A stretch of 64,000 bases of DNA from assembly GCA_934555825.1 (NCBI GenBank), contig CAKTFJ010000001.1, positions 1 to 64,000 on the forward strand, given 5' to 3'. Both the position numbers and the translations under genes were made by a program. Under the pieces are notes generated by a model, which saw only the letters and a program-made list of their open reading frames with translations, was not told the DNA's origin and did no database searches. Shown here piece by piece: positions 1 to 9,997 of this stretch; the stretch's first letter is position 1, and each line of letters begins with the position of its first letter. Origin of the DNA: an uncultured Hyphomicrobium sp. Its GTDB lineage: Bacteria; Pseudomonadota; Alphaproteobacteria; Rhizobiales; Hyphomicrobiaceae.

Positions 1-907
1 ACCTATATGTAAGCCGCTTTCCAGTCACACCCTTGACCATTCTTACGGCGCGCTGCTCATCCGTCACGCCAAGCGCGACGCGCGCATTATACCTGAAATC
101 GAACTCTGCGAGGTAGCGGTGAAGATGGCGTTCGTCGCAGTGTTGATAGGTGCCGCGCATCCCGCGCTTGAAGACCGAGAAATATGACTCGACGGTGTTG
201 GTGCTGACATCACCACGCACGTACTCGCCCGCCGCGTGGTTGACCGTTTCGTGGCCCGCAAAGCCCTTGATCTTCTTGTAATAGGTCGAGGCGTCATCCG
301 TCATGACGCGGGCTTCCTTTGCTATGTTCTTCTCCACGATCGGAAGCACGGTCTTGGTCTTGATGTCGGGGACGTGAACGCTTCGAACTTCGCCACCGCG
401 CTCCACAAGCGACAGAACGGCGTGCTTGTGGGCATAGCCGCCCCTGGGTTTGCGACCGCCCTTTTTGGTGCCGATGAAAGTCTCATCAACCTCGACAATG
501 CCGGAGCCGCCAGTGCTGCCCAGAGGAGGCGCGAGATCGCCCGTTCGCATGGCCTCGCGGATGCGGTGCGCCATGAACCAAGCAGTGCGCAACGTGACCT
601 TGAGCGTGCGATGGAGCTGGTTCGCGCTGATGCCCTTCTTGCTCGACGCGAGCAGATAGAAGGCTTGCAGCCACTTGTTCATGGGAACGTGGCTGTCTTC
701 GAAGATCGTTCCGACTTTGACGGTGAAGGGCTTGCGGCAGGCGTAGCACTTGTAAGTGCCGATGCGCGTGGACTTGCCGCCCATTTTGCCTACGCGGTGG
801 TTCTCGCCGCACTTCGGGCATACGGGACCGTCCGGCCAAACATGGGCTTCAACCCATTTGTAGGCCGCTTCCTCGTTGTGAAAATGATCGGCGGAAATGA
901 TCGACAT
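1..907 (-). CDS. IS1595-family transposase (ISXO2-like), runs off window edge
   Basis: Catalyses cut-and-paste movement of its own element. Reading leftwards from ATG at 907, about 302 codons stay open to the window edge. Near the N-terminus is a zinc ribbon (CPKC, then CYAC about 20 residues later). The catalytic part follows: first Asp in VEVDETFIG, second Asp in VMTDDASTYY, and the conserved block NTVESYFSVFKRG followed by GTYQH and HLHRYLAEF, typical of ISXO2/IS1595 transposases. The length seen is close to the usual 300-330 residues, so only the last few codons are probably missing. No frameshift is seen, so it may be active. A GGAGG ribosome binding site lies 5 nt before ATG, inside a hairpin (separate entry). 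Confidence 0.9.
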   Translation of the reverse strand, partial: MSIISADHFHNEEAAYKWVEAHVWPDGPVCPKCGENHRVGKMGGKSTRIGTYKCYACRKPFTVKVGTIFEDSHVPMNKWLQAFYLLASSKKGISANQLHRTLKVTLRTAWFMAHRIREAMRTGDLAPPLGSTGGSGIVEVDETFIGTKKGGRKPRGGYAHKHAVLSLVERGGEVRSVHVPDIKTKTVLPIVEKNIAKEARVMTDDASTYYKKIKGFAGHETVNHAAGEYVRGDVSTNTVESYFSVFKRGMRGTYQHCDERHLHRYLAEFDFRYNARVALGVTDEQRAVRMVKGVTGKRLTYR

Positions 908-929
908 TGGAACCTCCATTGAGGTCCAA
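907..929 (-). promoter_or_regulatory. Hairpin sequestering the transposase ribosome binding site
   Basis: On the transposase mRNA strand, TTGGACCTC (929 to 921) can pair with GAGGTTCCAA (916 to 907) around an AATG loop, with one bulged T. The 3' arm contains most of the Shine-Dalgarno sequence and ends on the first base of the ATG, so the folded form would hide the translation start. Structures of this kind are known to limit transposase synthesis from read-through transcripts; the regulatory role here is inferred. Confidence 0.5.
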
Positions 930-1020
930 TATACGCTTCGAAAGTGGGTACGTCAAGTGACATATTCCGTCGGACGTGCTATGGAAGCGCCCAGCGATTA
1001 GATCAAGCGCTATCGAATAT

Positions 1021-1680
1021 ATGTCTAGGAGGGGCTTCAGGTTGTTGGATTTGAAGGAGCTTAGGAACCTTCTTCTGTCAGGCCACGTAGTAGACGATGC
1101 TACTTATATCGGGATTGCGAATGGTTTGATCGCTTCTGAAATGCGCATTAGCTCGAGGTATTTGGACGGGTTGATGGATCTGATAAATTGCATGAATCGT
1201 AGCGAGTATTTTCAATTGTACAGTGTGCTTTGGCTTGAATCTAAGGTGCGCCCGATTGAAGGATTGTTGGCATCTATTAAAAAAAGTAGCGCTATTTGGC
1301 GAGTTGATCGTTTGTTTGGTCGCTTGGTGGGAGGGCTTGCTCCGAGGTTCCTGATTGAACGTGCTAAGAGGGAAGATCTTTTGAAGGATTATAGGCACGT
1401 AATCAGGGCGTCTTTAAATGAGGACGCTATTGGTGTTATGCAATTTCACGAAGATTTATGTTTTCAGAGTGGCGCTTACGATGCGGTGAGTTCATTTCTA
1501 TCAGCGCCCATCAGCTCCTTGCCTCTTGGGATAACGCATTCAAAGTTTCTTATGCTTCTTTCTGCGTTGGCTAGCGAAAGAATCTCTCTGTTGCAAAAGA
1601 ATCGCTTGCTTGCGAAGCATGAGCGTTTGTCGCGAGATAATTTCTATGGGCTTCAGTTGGCACGCGCGCTCGAGCAGTAG
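1021..1680 (+). CDS. Hypothetical protein, AT-richer orphan ORF beside the IS
   Basis: A 219-residue protein from ATG 1021; a GTG at 976 in the same frame would add 15 residues, and neither start has a convincing ribosome binding site. It is rich in Leu, Ser and Arg with predicted helical character and no signal peptide or obvious membrane segment. I do not recognise a family. Base composition is clearly lower in G+C than everything else here, with codons such as TTG, GAT and AAG in place of the usual C/G-ending ones, pointing to transfer from elsewhere. The frame is closed by a stop at 958-960, at the IS edge, so the gene may be a 3' fragment cut by the insertion. Confidence 0.5.
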   Translation: MSRRGFRLLDLKELRNLLLSGHVVDDATYIGIANGLIASEMRISSRYLDGLMDLINCMNRSEYFQLYSVLWLESKVRPIEGLLASIKKSSAIWRVDRLFGRLVGGLAPRFLIERAKREDLLKDYRHVIRASLNEDAIGVMQFHEDLCFQSGAYDAVSSFLSAPISSLPLGITHSKFLMLLSALASERISLLQKNRLLAKHERLSRDNFYGLQLARALEQ

Positions 1681-1701
1681 TTTTGGTTCGGCGGCATTCA
1701 G

Positions 1702-3420
<1,719 letters not shown>

Positions 3421-3449
3421 AACGGAAGGTGGAGAGATAGGGAGCGGGC

Positions 3450-3989
3450 TTAACCGGGGCAGGCGAAGGGCGTGGGGGCGGCCGGGGCTTCGGGCAAGTC
3501 CAGCTCGGCGCGGAGTTGGTCGAAGGCGGAGCGGGATTCGCGATAGGTGGCGTCGGGGGCGGTGCGGGCGTAGGTGACGTCTGCTGTCAGCACCCGGTAG
3601 TTCAGCTCGCCATGGCCGCCGCCGCGGTAGGTCGAGCGTGCGGGTGTGCAGCGTGTCGTGTGCTGGATATTGTCGAGCTTGAAGTAGCGGAGGCGGTTGT
3701 CGCGGCCGATCTCGGCGGCGCGGGTGGCGGCGATTTTCTCAAGGCGGGCCAGAGACGCGTCGGCTTTGCCGGTGACCTCGATGCGGTAGTGGTCAGGGCC
3801 GAGCTGGCTTTCTTTGAAGCCGGCAGGCGCGATGGCGTTCGAGTGCTGGTAGGGAACGGTGGCCGGTGCGCCGAGGCTGCCGACGGCGCCGATGCTGTCG
3901 TTTCCAGCCGAGCAGCCGGCGAGAAGGAGAACGACGATCGGCGGCCCGAATGTCAGGCTTGAGCGTCGCCACGCGCGTGTGGGCTGCAT
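3450..3989 (-). CDS. Putative outer-membrane lipoprotein (CC0125/CC1285-like)
   Basis: 179 residues starting MQPTRAWRRSS, then a hydrophobic stretch ending in the lipobox LLLAGC (Cys at about residue 26), so it should be processed by signal peptidase II. The mature part has a conserved-looking block with YRIEVTGKAD, an Ala/Arg-rich helix (ATRAAEIGRDN) and two more Cys. This layout matches the small alphaproteobacterial CC0125/CC1285 lipoproteins of unknown function; that assignment is from memory and moderate. ATG 3989 is preferred over an upstream TTG at 4037 because GGGGAG lies about 11 nt before it and the signal peptide then starts normally. Confidence 0.7.
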   Translation of the reverse strand: MQPTRAWRRSSLTFGPPIVVLLLAGCSAGNDSIGAVGSLGAPATVPYQHSNAIAPAGFKESQLGPDHYRIEVTGKADASLARLEKIAATRAAEIGRDNRLRYFKLDNIQHTTRCTPARSTYRGGGHGELNYRVLTADVTYARTAPDATYRESRSAFDQLRAELDLPEAPAAPTPFACPG

Positions 3990-4095
3990 ATCTCGTAACG
4001 CTCCCCGGTGATCCCGGAGGCAGGCTAGCAACAGCAAATGCGGGTGGCCAGTTGCGCGCCGGCCACTCCGCAGGATTTCGTGTGCGAGGCGCTGC

Positions 4096-4449
4096 TTATT
4101 GCAGGCGATCCAGGATGCCGCCGCGCGGTGCTTCAGCCGGGGCAGAGGCGGGTGCGCCTGAGGTTGGGGCAGCCGGAGCGGTTGCGGCCGGCGAGTCGAA
4201 GGCCGAACCCGATGGGCCCGAGCGCTGGGACATGAACGTCAGCAGGATGCTGGTGACAAAGAAGCAGAGCGCGAGGATCGCTGTCGTCCGCGTGAGCAGG
4301 TTGGCCGTGCCGCGGCCGGTGAGGAAGCCGCCGCCGCCACCGCCACCGCCGCCGATCCCGAGCGCGCCGCCTTCGGAACGCTGCCAGAGGATGACCGCCA
4401 CGAGTGCGGCTGCAACCATGATGTGGATGACGAGAACAACTGTTGTCAT
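4096..4449 (-). CDS. secG: Preprotein translocase subunit SecG
   Basis: Small inner-membrane partner of SecYE that helps SecA drive proteins across the membrane. 117 residues: first membrane helix at about 3-23 (VVLVIHIMVAAALVAVILW), a cytoplasmic loop with the SecG signature of a glycine tract followed by FLTGRGTANLLTR, a second helix at about 55-72, then an Ala/Pro-rich tail common in alphaproteobacterial SecG. GGAG lies about 12 nt before ATG. It sits between tpiA and pyrG on the same strand. Confidence 0.95.
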   Translation of the reverse strand: MTTVVLVIHIMVAAALVAVILWQRSEGGALGIGGGGGGGGGFLTGRGTANLLTRTTAILALCFFVTSILLTFMSQRSGPSGSAFDSPAATAPAAPTSGAPASAPAEAPRGGILDRLQ

Positions 4450-4553
4450 GACGCTGAAAAGCTCCAGGCCCGGCTAGGGGCGAATGGGGGGATTGGGGAG
4501 GGCTTCTACACCACCTCGCGCGCGAGGGCTAGATAGGGAGATTGCGGGTATGG

Positions 4554-4958
4554 CTACTTCTTTTTTGCGTCTCTCCGAGGGGAGGCCTCGCTCTTCTTGA
4601 TCGGAAGCGGAATTCGGCTGAAGCCCTTTCCGGCGGGGCTTGCTTTGGCGGTTTCCTCAGGTGGAGGCTCCCTCAACTGGGGGGAGGCGGTGACCATTTG
4701 GCCGCAGCGGAACGAGAGCTTCTCCTCAACCGTGATGAGGCGCGCGATTTTATCGAGGCGGTCGGCCTTGAGGTTTTCCTTGGCCCACTTTGGACCTTTG
4801 CCCATGTCCTTCTTGGCACCGCCGGAGACGAGCGTTTCGTGCTCCGATTTCAGGGACTTGCATTCGGTCGCATCGAGCGGGGCGGCTTGGGCCGATGCGG
4901 CGGCTAGCACGAGGGCCGTGACGAGAGGCGTGACGTGACGGGGCGCCGACAGTCGCAT
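4554..4958 (-). CDS. Secreted conserved hypothetical protein
   Basis: 134 residues. The N-terminal signal peptide has a hydrophobic core (LVTALVLAAASAQA) ending near residue 26. The mature region has two Cys (in TECKSL and FRCGQ) that could form a disulfide, a basic helical middle, and a Pro/Lys-rich tail ending in three Lys. The ATG at 4958 is chosen over upstream candidates (5024, 4982) because AAGGGAGAG sits just before it and the signal peptide then starts MRLSAP. It lies between tpiA and secG on the same strand. No function is recognised. Confidence 0.65.
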   Translation of the reverse strand: MRLSAPRHVTPLVTALVLAAASAQAAPLDATECKSLKSEHETLVSGGAKKDMGKGPKWAKENLKADRLDKIARLITVEEKLSFRCGQMVTASPQLREPPPEETAKASPAGKGFSRIPLPIKKSEASPRRDAKKK

Positions 4959-5091
4959 TGCTCTCCCTTTCTCCGTCGCCATGCGGTGTCCCCGTTGTGC
5001 TGTCCCGGTCCGTCGCATTCTCACGTCTTCATCGCGCCAGCACGGCGCCGCTGCAATACGGGGAGAACTACTTAGCCACGGTTTCCTGGCG

Positions 5092-5856
5092 TCAGGCTGT
5101 GGCGCGAACGATGGCCAGAAAATCCTCGGCCTTGAGGCTTGCTCCTCCGACGAGGGCGCCGTCGACGTTCGGGAGCGCCAGCAACTCTCGGGCGTTCGAG
5201 GGTTTCACCGAGCCGCCGTAGAGAATGCGGATGCGCCTGCCCGCTGCGCCGAAGCGCGTTTCGAGGTCTTTGCGGATGAGAGCATGAACCTCGGCGACAT
5301 CTTCCGTGCTCGGCGTGAGGCCAGTGCCGATGGCCCAGACCGGCTCGTAGGCAATGACGGTATTGGCGTCGGTGACGCCCTCGGGAAGAGATGCCGCGAG
5401 CTGTCGGCCGACGACACCAAGGGTGAGGCCCGCTTCACGCTGACCGCGCGTTTCGCCGATGCAGACGATGGCGGTGAGCCCGGCCCGGTGGGCGGCGGAG
5501 GTTTTGTCGCGGACGATGCGGTCGACCTCTCCATGGTCGGCCCGGCGCTCGGAATGACCGACGATGACGGCGGAGGCACCGGCGTCGCGCAGGATCTCGG
5601 CCGAGATGTCGCCGGTGTGGGCGCCCGAGGCGGCGGCGTGGCAGTCCTGTCCGCCGACGGCGAGCGGGGAACCTGCCGCCAACTCGGCCAGTGGGACGAG
5701 CAGGGTCGCTGGCGGGCAGATCATGACCTCGGGTGTCCCCGGATCGGGCTTTAGCGCATCGCGGACCGCGGTGGCCTCGGCGAGGGCTGACTTAAGCCCG
5801 TTCATTTTCCAGTTTCCGGCTATGAGCGGGCGATTCTCTTGGGCGGTGTCGGTCAT
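5092..5856 (-). CDS. tpiA: Triose-phosphate isomerase
   Basis: Interconverts dihydroxyacetone phosphate and glyceraldehyde 3-phosphate. 254 residues, the usual size. The active-site parts are present: GNWKMN near residues 14-19 (Asn and Lys), the His electrophile in VGHSERR around residue 100, the catalytic Glu in [11 protein letters not shown] around 170, and the phosphate-binding YGGSVKP and GALVGGASL near the C-terminus. Divergent from the foldase gene at 6127, with a 270 bp intergenic region presumably holding both promoters. gap and a class I aldolase gene are also in this window, but not adjacent. Confidence 0.97.
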   Translation of the reverse strand: MTDTAQENRPLIAGNWKMNGLKSALAEATAVRDALKPDPGTPEVMICPPATLLVPLAELAAGSPLAVGGQDCHAAASGAHTGDISAEILRDAGASAVIVGHSERRADHGEVDRIVRDKTSAAHRAGLTAIVCIGETRGQREAGLTLGVVGRQLAASLPEGVTDANTVIAYEPVWAIGTGLTPSTEDVAEVHALIRKDLETRFGAAGRRIRILYGGSVKPSNARELLALPNVDGALVGGASLKAEDFLAIVRATA

Positions 5857-6126
5857 TCGTCGTGCTCGCTCCTCGTCTCGCGTTGTCGATCAGGCCGCTC
5901 CCAGGCTCGTCTCAGGCCCTTGGCCGGGACCATATCCCTGGGCTCCGCCGGGGTTTCGCCCGGGTCGGCAGCCCGGTCTTGCAATCAGGCCCGCGCTGCG
6001 CTTCATATCAGGCCCGTGCGTCCCGTCACATGGACGGGATGAGACTTTTCTGCAAGCCGCGGTGGCTGCGCCCGATCCCGAGCGCTCGCGCCCCGTGTCC
6101 CGTATCTGATAGGAAGATCAATTCCG

Positions 6127-8028
6127 ATGCTCGACGCCCTGCAACGCGGCGCCCAGACTTGGCCGGCCAAGGTTCTGTTCGTTATCCTGATCATTAGTTT
6201 CGGCGTCTTTTGGAACGTGGCCGATGTTTTCCAGGGAATGGGGCGCGGTGCGGTTGCCAAGGTCGGGGAGACCGAGATCACGGTGCCGGAGTTCCAGCGC
6301 GCGTTTCAGAGCCAGTTGCGGACCGTGCAGCTCGAAGACGGTGGCCGGCTGACGGCCGAGCAAGGACTGATGCTGCAACTCGACCGGCAGGCGCTCGATA
6401 CGCTTATCGCGCAAACGGCCGTGCGCACCCACGCCGAGCGCCTCGGGCTTGCGCTTTCGGACGAAACAATTGTGGAAGGCGTTCGGGCGGATCCCGATTT
6501 CGCCGGTCCGGACGGCAGCTTCTCGCGGCAGGGTTTCGATGCGCTGCTACGCCAGATGGGTCTGAACGAGCAGGGCTTCATCGCGCTCCGTCGTGACGAC
6601 GAGCTGCGTCGCATCATCTCTGACGCGCTGCTCGGTTCGACGGCGGTGCCGAAGCCGATGATCAACGATCTCCATGCATGGCGCGAGGAAACGCGCACGC
6701 TTGAGCACGTCCGCGTCGATCCCACAAAGGTGACGGTGGCGGAGCCGGACGAAGCCGCGCTCAAGACGACGTACGAGCAGAGCGGGACCGAATTCATGAC
6801 GCCCGAGTATCGCAACGTGGCGCTGCTTCTGCTCTCGGCCAACGAGCTCAAGGGCGGCATCGAGATCTCGGATGCGGAGCTCGAGTCCTATTACAAGGAT
6901 CACAAGGCTTCCTACGACCGGCCCGAACGCCGCCGCATCCAGCAGATCGCATTCCCCGACAAGGCGACGGCTGCGAAGGCGCGTGAAGAGCTTGTCGCTG
7001 GCACGAAGAATTTTACCGACGTCGCCAAGGAGCAGGGCGCGACCGAGAACGACATCAATCTGGGCCTGCTTTCGCGCGACCAGATGCTCGATCCGGTTAT
7101 CGCGGATGCAGCGTTCAAGCTCGAACGGGACGAGATTTCCGAACCTGTGGAAGGCCGTTTCGCGACCGTTCTGGTGCGCGTGAACGAAATCACCGAAGGC
7201 AAGGAAAGCACGTTTGCCGAGGTGAAGGATCAGGCGCGCGACCGGATGGCGGGCGAGCAGGCGCAGAGCAAGATCCAGGAGCACTTCGATCTCGTGGAAG
7301 AAGGCCGTAACGCCGGCAAAACGCTTCAGGAGATCGGCGAGGAGCTGAAGCTGCGCTATATCGCGGCCGATGCCGTGACCGCCGACAACTTGAACGCCGA
7401 AGGCAAGCCCGCAATCGACATTCCGGATGCGGCGACCGCGCTCCGTGCCGTGTTTGCCGCGACGCCCGGCATGGACACCGAGCCGATCGAGATGCCGGGC
7501 GGCGCTTTTGCCTGGTACGACGTGCTCTCGGTGACGGAGCGCAAGCAGCGCCCGTTCGAAGACGTGCGCGAGGACGTCAAGACAGCGCACATCGCCGCCG
7601 AGAAACGCCGTCTGCTGGACGAACTAGCCGGTAAACTTGTCGACCGGCTGAAAGCGGGCGAGGCGTTCGCCAAGGTCGCGGAAGATGCGGGCGGCAACGC
7701 CGAGCGTGCAGAAGCCGTCAAGCGGAACCATTCGCCGCCGGGCCTCACGACGGATGCCGTGCGGCTCGCGTTCTCGCTGGCCAAGGGCGGCGCTGGGTTT
7801 GCGGAGAGCAGCGACAGGTCGACCCGTGTCGTGTTCCAGGTGCAGGAGATCACGCCGGCCGCGGCGCCCACCGAGGAAGAAACGAACAGGATCACCGCAG
7901 AGCTGTCTCGCGATCTCGCGAACGACGATGTTCTCGCTTACATCTCGGCCCTCCGGTCCGAGCTCAACGTTTCGATCAACGAGACGGAGCTTGCGCGCGC
8001 GACCGGTGCGAGCGAGACCGACCAATAA
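6127..8028 (+). CDS. ppiD: Membrane-anchored peptidyl-prolyl isomerase (PpiD/SurA-N type)
   Basis: Periplasmic foldase tethered to the inner membrane that assists folding of exported proteins. 633 residues: a short cytoplasmic N-terminus, one membrane helix around residues 12-34 (WPAKVLFVILIISFGVFW), a SurA-like N-domain, a parvulin domain beginning near RRIQQIAFPDKA at about residue 262 with LGLLSRDQMLDPVIADAAF, and a long C-terminal helical domain. The length matches PpiD. TrpE begins 15 nt downstream, so the two are probably co-transcribed, an arrangement seen in related bacteria without an obvious functional link. Confidence 0.9.
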   Translation: MLDALQRGAQTWPAKVLFVILIISFGVFWNVADVFQGMGRGAVAKVGETEITVPEFQRAFQSQLRTVQLEDGGRLTAEQGLMLQLDRQALDTLIAQTAVRTHAERLGLALSDETIVEGVRADPDFAGPDGSFSRQGFDALLRQMGLNEQGFIALRRDDELRRIISDALLGSTAVPKPMINDLHAWREETRTLEHVRVDPTKVTVAEPDEAALKTTYEQSGTEFMTPEYRNVALLLLSANELKGGIEISDAELESYYKDHKASYDRPERRRIQQIAFPDKATAAKAREELVAGTKNFTDVAKEQGATENDINLGLLSRDQMLDPVIADAAFKLERDEISEPVEGRFATVLVRVNEITEGKESTFAEVKDQARDRMAGEQAQSKIQEHFDLVEEGRNAGKTLQEIGEELKLRYIAADAVTADNLNAEGKPAIDIPDAATALRAVFAATPGMDTEPIEMPGGAFAWYDVLSVTERKQRPFEDVREDVKTAHIAAEKRRLLDELAGKLVDRLKAGEAFAKVAEDAGGNAERAEAVKRNHSPPGLTTDAVRLAFSLAKGGAGFAESSDRSTRVVFQVQEITPAAAPTEEETNRITAELSRDLANDDVLAYISALRSELNVSINETELARATGASETDQ

Positions 8029-8043
8029 GGGGAGTGCGGTCTC

Positions 8044-9606
8044 TTGAGCACGCTTTCTGAGAGAGCCCACGGCCTCTCGGCGTTGCCGTCCTTCGACTCG
8101 TTCGCCCGGCGCTACGAGGCCGGCACGGCGCAGGTGGTTTGGACACGCCTCGTCGCCGACCTCGAAACGCCGGTCTCCGTCTATCTCAAGCTCGCGGGGG
8201 AGCGGCAGTTCTCGTTTCTGCTCGAATCTGTCGAAGGTGGTGCCTCGCGGGGCCGCTATTCCGTGATCGGGCTTCTGCCGGATCTCGTGTGGCGCGCAAA
8301 CGGGAATGCGGCTGAGATCAATCTCTCGCCGCTGAAGAAACCGGACGCGTTCCGCGCCGATGCGCGGCCGACGCTCGAATCTCTGCGCGCGCTCCTTAAA
8401 GAATCGCAGCTCGATCTGCCAGAAGAGCTTCCGCCAATGGCGGCAGGCGTGTTCGGCTACATGGGCTACGACACCGTGCGCCTGATCGAGACGCTGCCTG
8501 CCGAAAAGCCGGACGAGCTTGGCTTGCCGGATGCCATCCTGATGCGTCCGACGGTGATCGTGATCTTCGATTCCGTGAAGGACGAGATTAGCCTTGTCAC
8601 GCCCGTGCGGCCTGACGGCAAGGCCACGGCTGAGAAGGCGTACAAGGCCGCGCTGAAGCGGCTGAAGAATGCCGTTGCCGCGCTCGACGAGCCCTTGCCG
8701 CATGGCGGGATGCTGGGCGGCGTTCTTTCGGCGAAGAAGCTCGTGCAGCCTGCGCCGCGCTCCAACACGACGCCGCGTGCCTACAAGGGCATGGTGGACC
8801 GCGCGAAGGAGTACATCCGTGCGGGCGACATTTTCCAGGTGGTGCTGTCGCAGCGGTTCTCGATGCCGTTCGCGCTGCCGCCATTCGCGCTTTACCGCGC
8901 GCTGAGGCGCACGAACCCTTCGCCGTTCCTGTTCCATCTCGATTTCGGTGAATTCGCGCTTGTGGGGTCGAGCCCGGAAATTCTCGTGCGCGTGCGCGAC
9001 GGCGAAGTGACGATCCGGCCGATCGCGGGCACGGCGCCGCGCGGGGCGACGGAGGCCGAGGACAAGGCGCTCGCGGACGCGCTCATTCGGGATCCGAAGG
9101 AACGGAGCGAGCATCTGATGCTGCTCGATCTGGGGCGCAACGATGTGGGGCGTGTGGCGCAAGTCGGCACGGTGGACGTGACGGCGCAGTTCGTGATCGA
9201 GCGCTACAGCCACGTGATGCACATCGTGTCGAACGTGATCGGCAAGCTCTCGAAAAAGCATGACGCCATCGACGCGTTGATGGCAGGCTTCCCGGCCGGC
9301 ACGGTGTCAGGTGCGCCCAAGGTGCGTTCGATGGAGATCATCGACGAACTGGAGAAGTCGAAGCGTGGGCCTTACGCGGGATGCGTGGGCTATTTCACCG
9401 CCGATGGCGAGATGGACACGTGCATCGTGCTGCGCACGGGTGTCGTGAAGGACGGCGTGCTGCATGTGCAGGCGGGCGCGGGTATCGTCTACGACAGCGT
9501 GCCGGAGAAAGAGCAGCAGGAGTGCATCAACAAATCCATGGCCGTGGTGCGCGCGGCTGAGGAGGCGGTGCGGTTCGCTGCGAAGAGCGGGAAGAAGGCG
9601 CGCTAG
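8044..9606 (+). CDS. trpE: Anthranilate synthase component I
   Basis: Converts chorismate and an amino donor to anthranilate, first step of tryptophan synthesis. 520 residues. The N-terminal domain has the tryptophan feedback motif LLESVEGG near residue 60; the C-terminal chorismate-binding domain has IRPIAGTAPRG, LLDLGRNDVGRV, the GTVSGAPKVRSMEII block and AGAGIVYDS. It starts with TTG; GGGGAG lies about 10 nt upstream, and no ATG is near. The glutaminase subunit gene trpG and the rest of the trp pathway are not adjacent: the next gene is convergent and unrelated. Confidence 0.95.
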   Translation: MSTLSERAHGLSALPSFDSFARRYEAGTAQVVWTRLVADLETPVSVYLKLAGERQFSFLLESVEGGASRGRYSVIGLLPDLVWRANGNAAEINLSPLKKPDAFRADARPTLESLRALLKESQLDLPEELPPMAAGVFGYMGYDTVRLIETLPAEKPDELGLPDAILMRPTVIVIFDSVKDEISLVTPVRPDGKATAEKAYKAALKRLKNAVAALDEPLPHGGMLGGVLSAKKLVQPAPRSNTTPRAYKGMVDRAKEYIRAGDIFQVVLSQRFSMPFALPPFALYRALRRTNPSPFLFHLDFGEFALVGSSPEILVRVRDGEVTIRPIAGTAPRGATEAEDKALADALIRDPKERSEHLMLLDLGRNDVGRVAQVGTVDVTAQFVIERYSHVMHIVSNVIGKLSKKHDAIDALMAGFPAGTVSGAPKVRSMEIIDELEKSKRGPYAGCVGYFTADGEMDTCIVLRTGVVKDGVLHVQAGAGIVYDSVPEKEQQECINKSMAVVRAAEEAVRFAAKSGKKAR

Positions 9607-9624
9607 GGCGTGTCGGCGTCTCGC

Positions 9625-9924
9625 TCAGAGCCGAGGTAGATATTCGGAGAGCGTGAGCTCGATTTCGGGAAAATATTGCGATATCTGATCGATATCGAAG
9701 CTCGAAAGAATCGACTGCTTCGGCTCGCGGTCCAGCAGGAAACGGAACGCGGCCTCGACGCACGTCTCGGGTGCGAATTTTTCGCCGCTGATCCGGCGGT
9801 ATGTATCGTGCTGAAGCGTGACGTCGTACTGGCTCTGGCCGTCGGCATCGCGGACTTCGACCAGAAATTTGAATGGATCGTCCGCTCCTGTCCGCAGGAC
9901 CACGATTTGAGCTGGAGCGGCCAT
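9625..9924 (-). CDS. Conserved hypothetical small protein
   Basis: 99 residues, soluble and acidic, no signal peptide. It begins MAAPAQIVVLRTG and contains FKFLVEVRD, an aromatic segment around SQYDVTLQHDTYR and a C-terminal acidic helix (QYFPEIELTLSEYL). Codon use matches the surrounding genes, which supports it as real. It is convergent with trpE (18 nt apart). No family is recognised. Confidence 0.6.
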   Translation of the reverse strand: MAAPAQIVVLRTGADDPFKFLVEVRDADGQSQYDVTLQHDTYRRISGEKFAPETCVEAAFRFLLDREPKQSILSSFDIDQISQYFPEIELTLSEYLPRL

Positions 9925-9997
9925 CGTTTCCTCACCTCATGACGTCGCCATGTGGAAACGCGCCTATGCCTCTTGGGTTTCCTGGACGCAGGTGGGT

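Larger units (their letters stand above)
1..965 (-). mobile_element. IS1595-family insertion sequence (partial, right part only)
   Basis: The window opens inside an insertion sequence whose transposase is read leftwards off the edge. The end inside the window is placed by where the transposase leader stops and the AT-richer flanking ORF begins, around 945-965. The terminal inverted repeat cannot be confirmed because the partner end is outside the window; the segment around 946-965 is the candidate. An in-frame stop at 958-960 closes the neighbouring plus-strand frame just there, fitting a boundary. Confidence 0.65.

Noticed and set aside
7624..9261. Very long open frame antisense to the foldase and trpE genes (and similar ones antisense to tolA, ftsH and glmM)
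   Set aside because: High-GC codon bias leaves antisense frames open; the sense proteins have full family motifs, and the antisense products are Arg/His-rich with no features.
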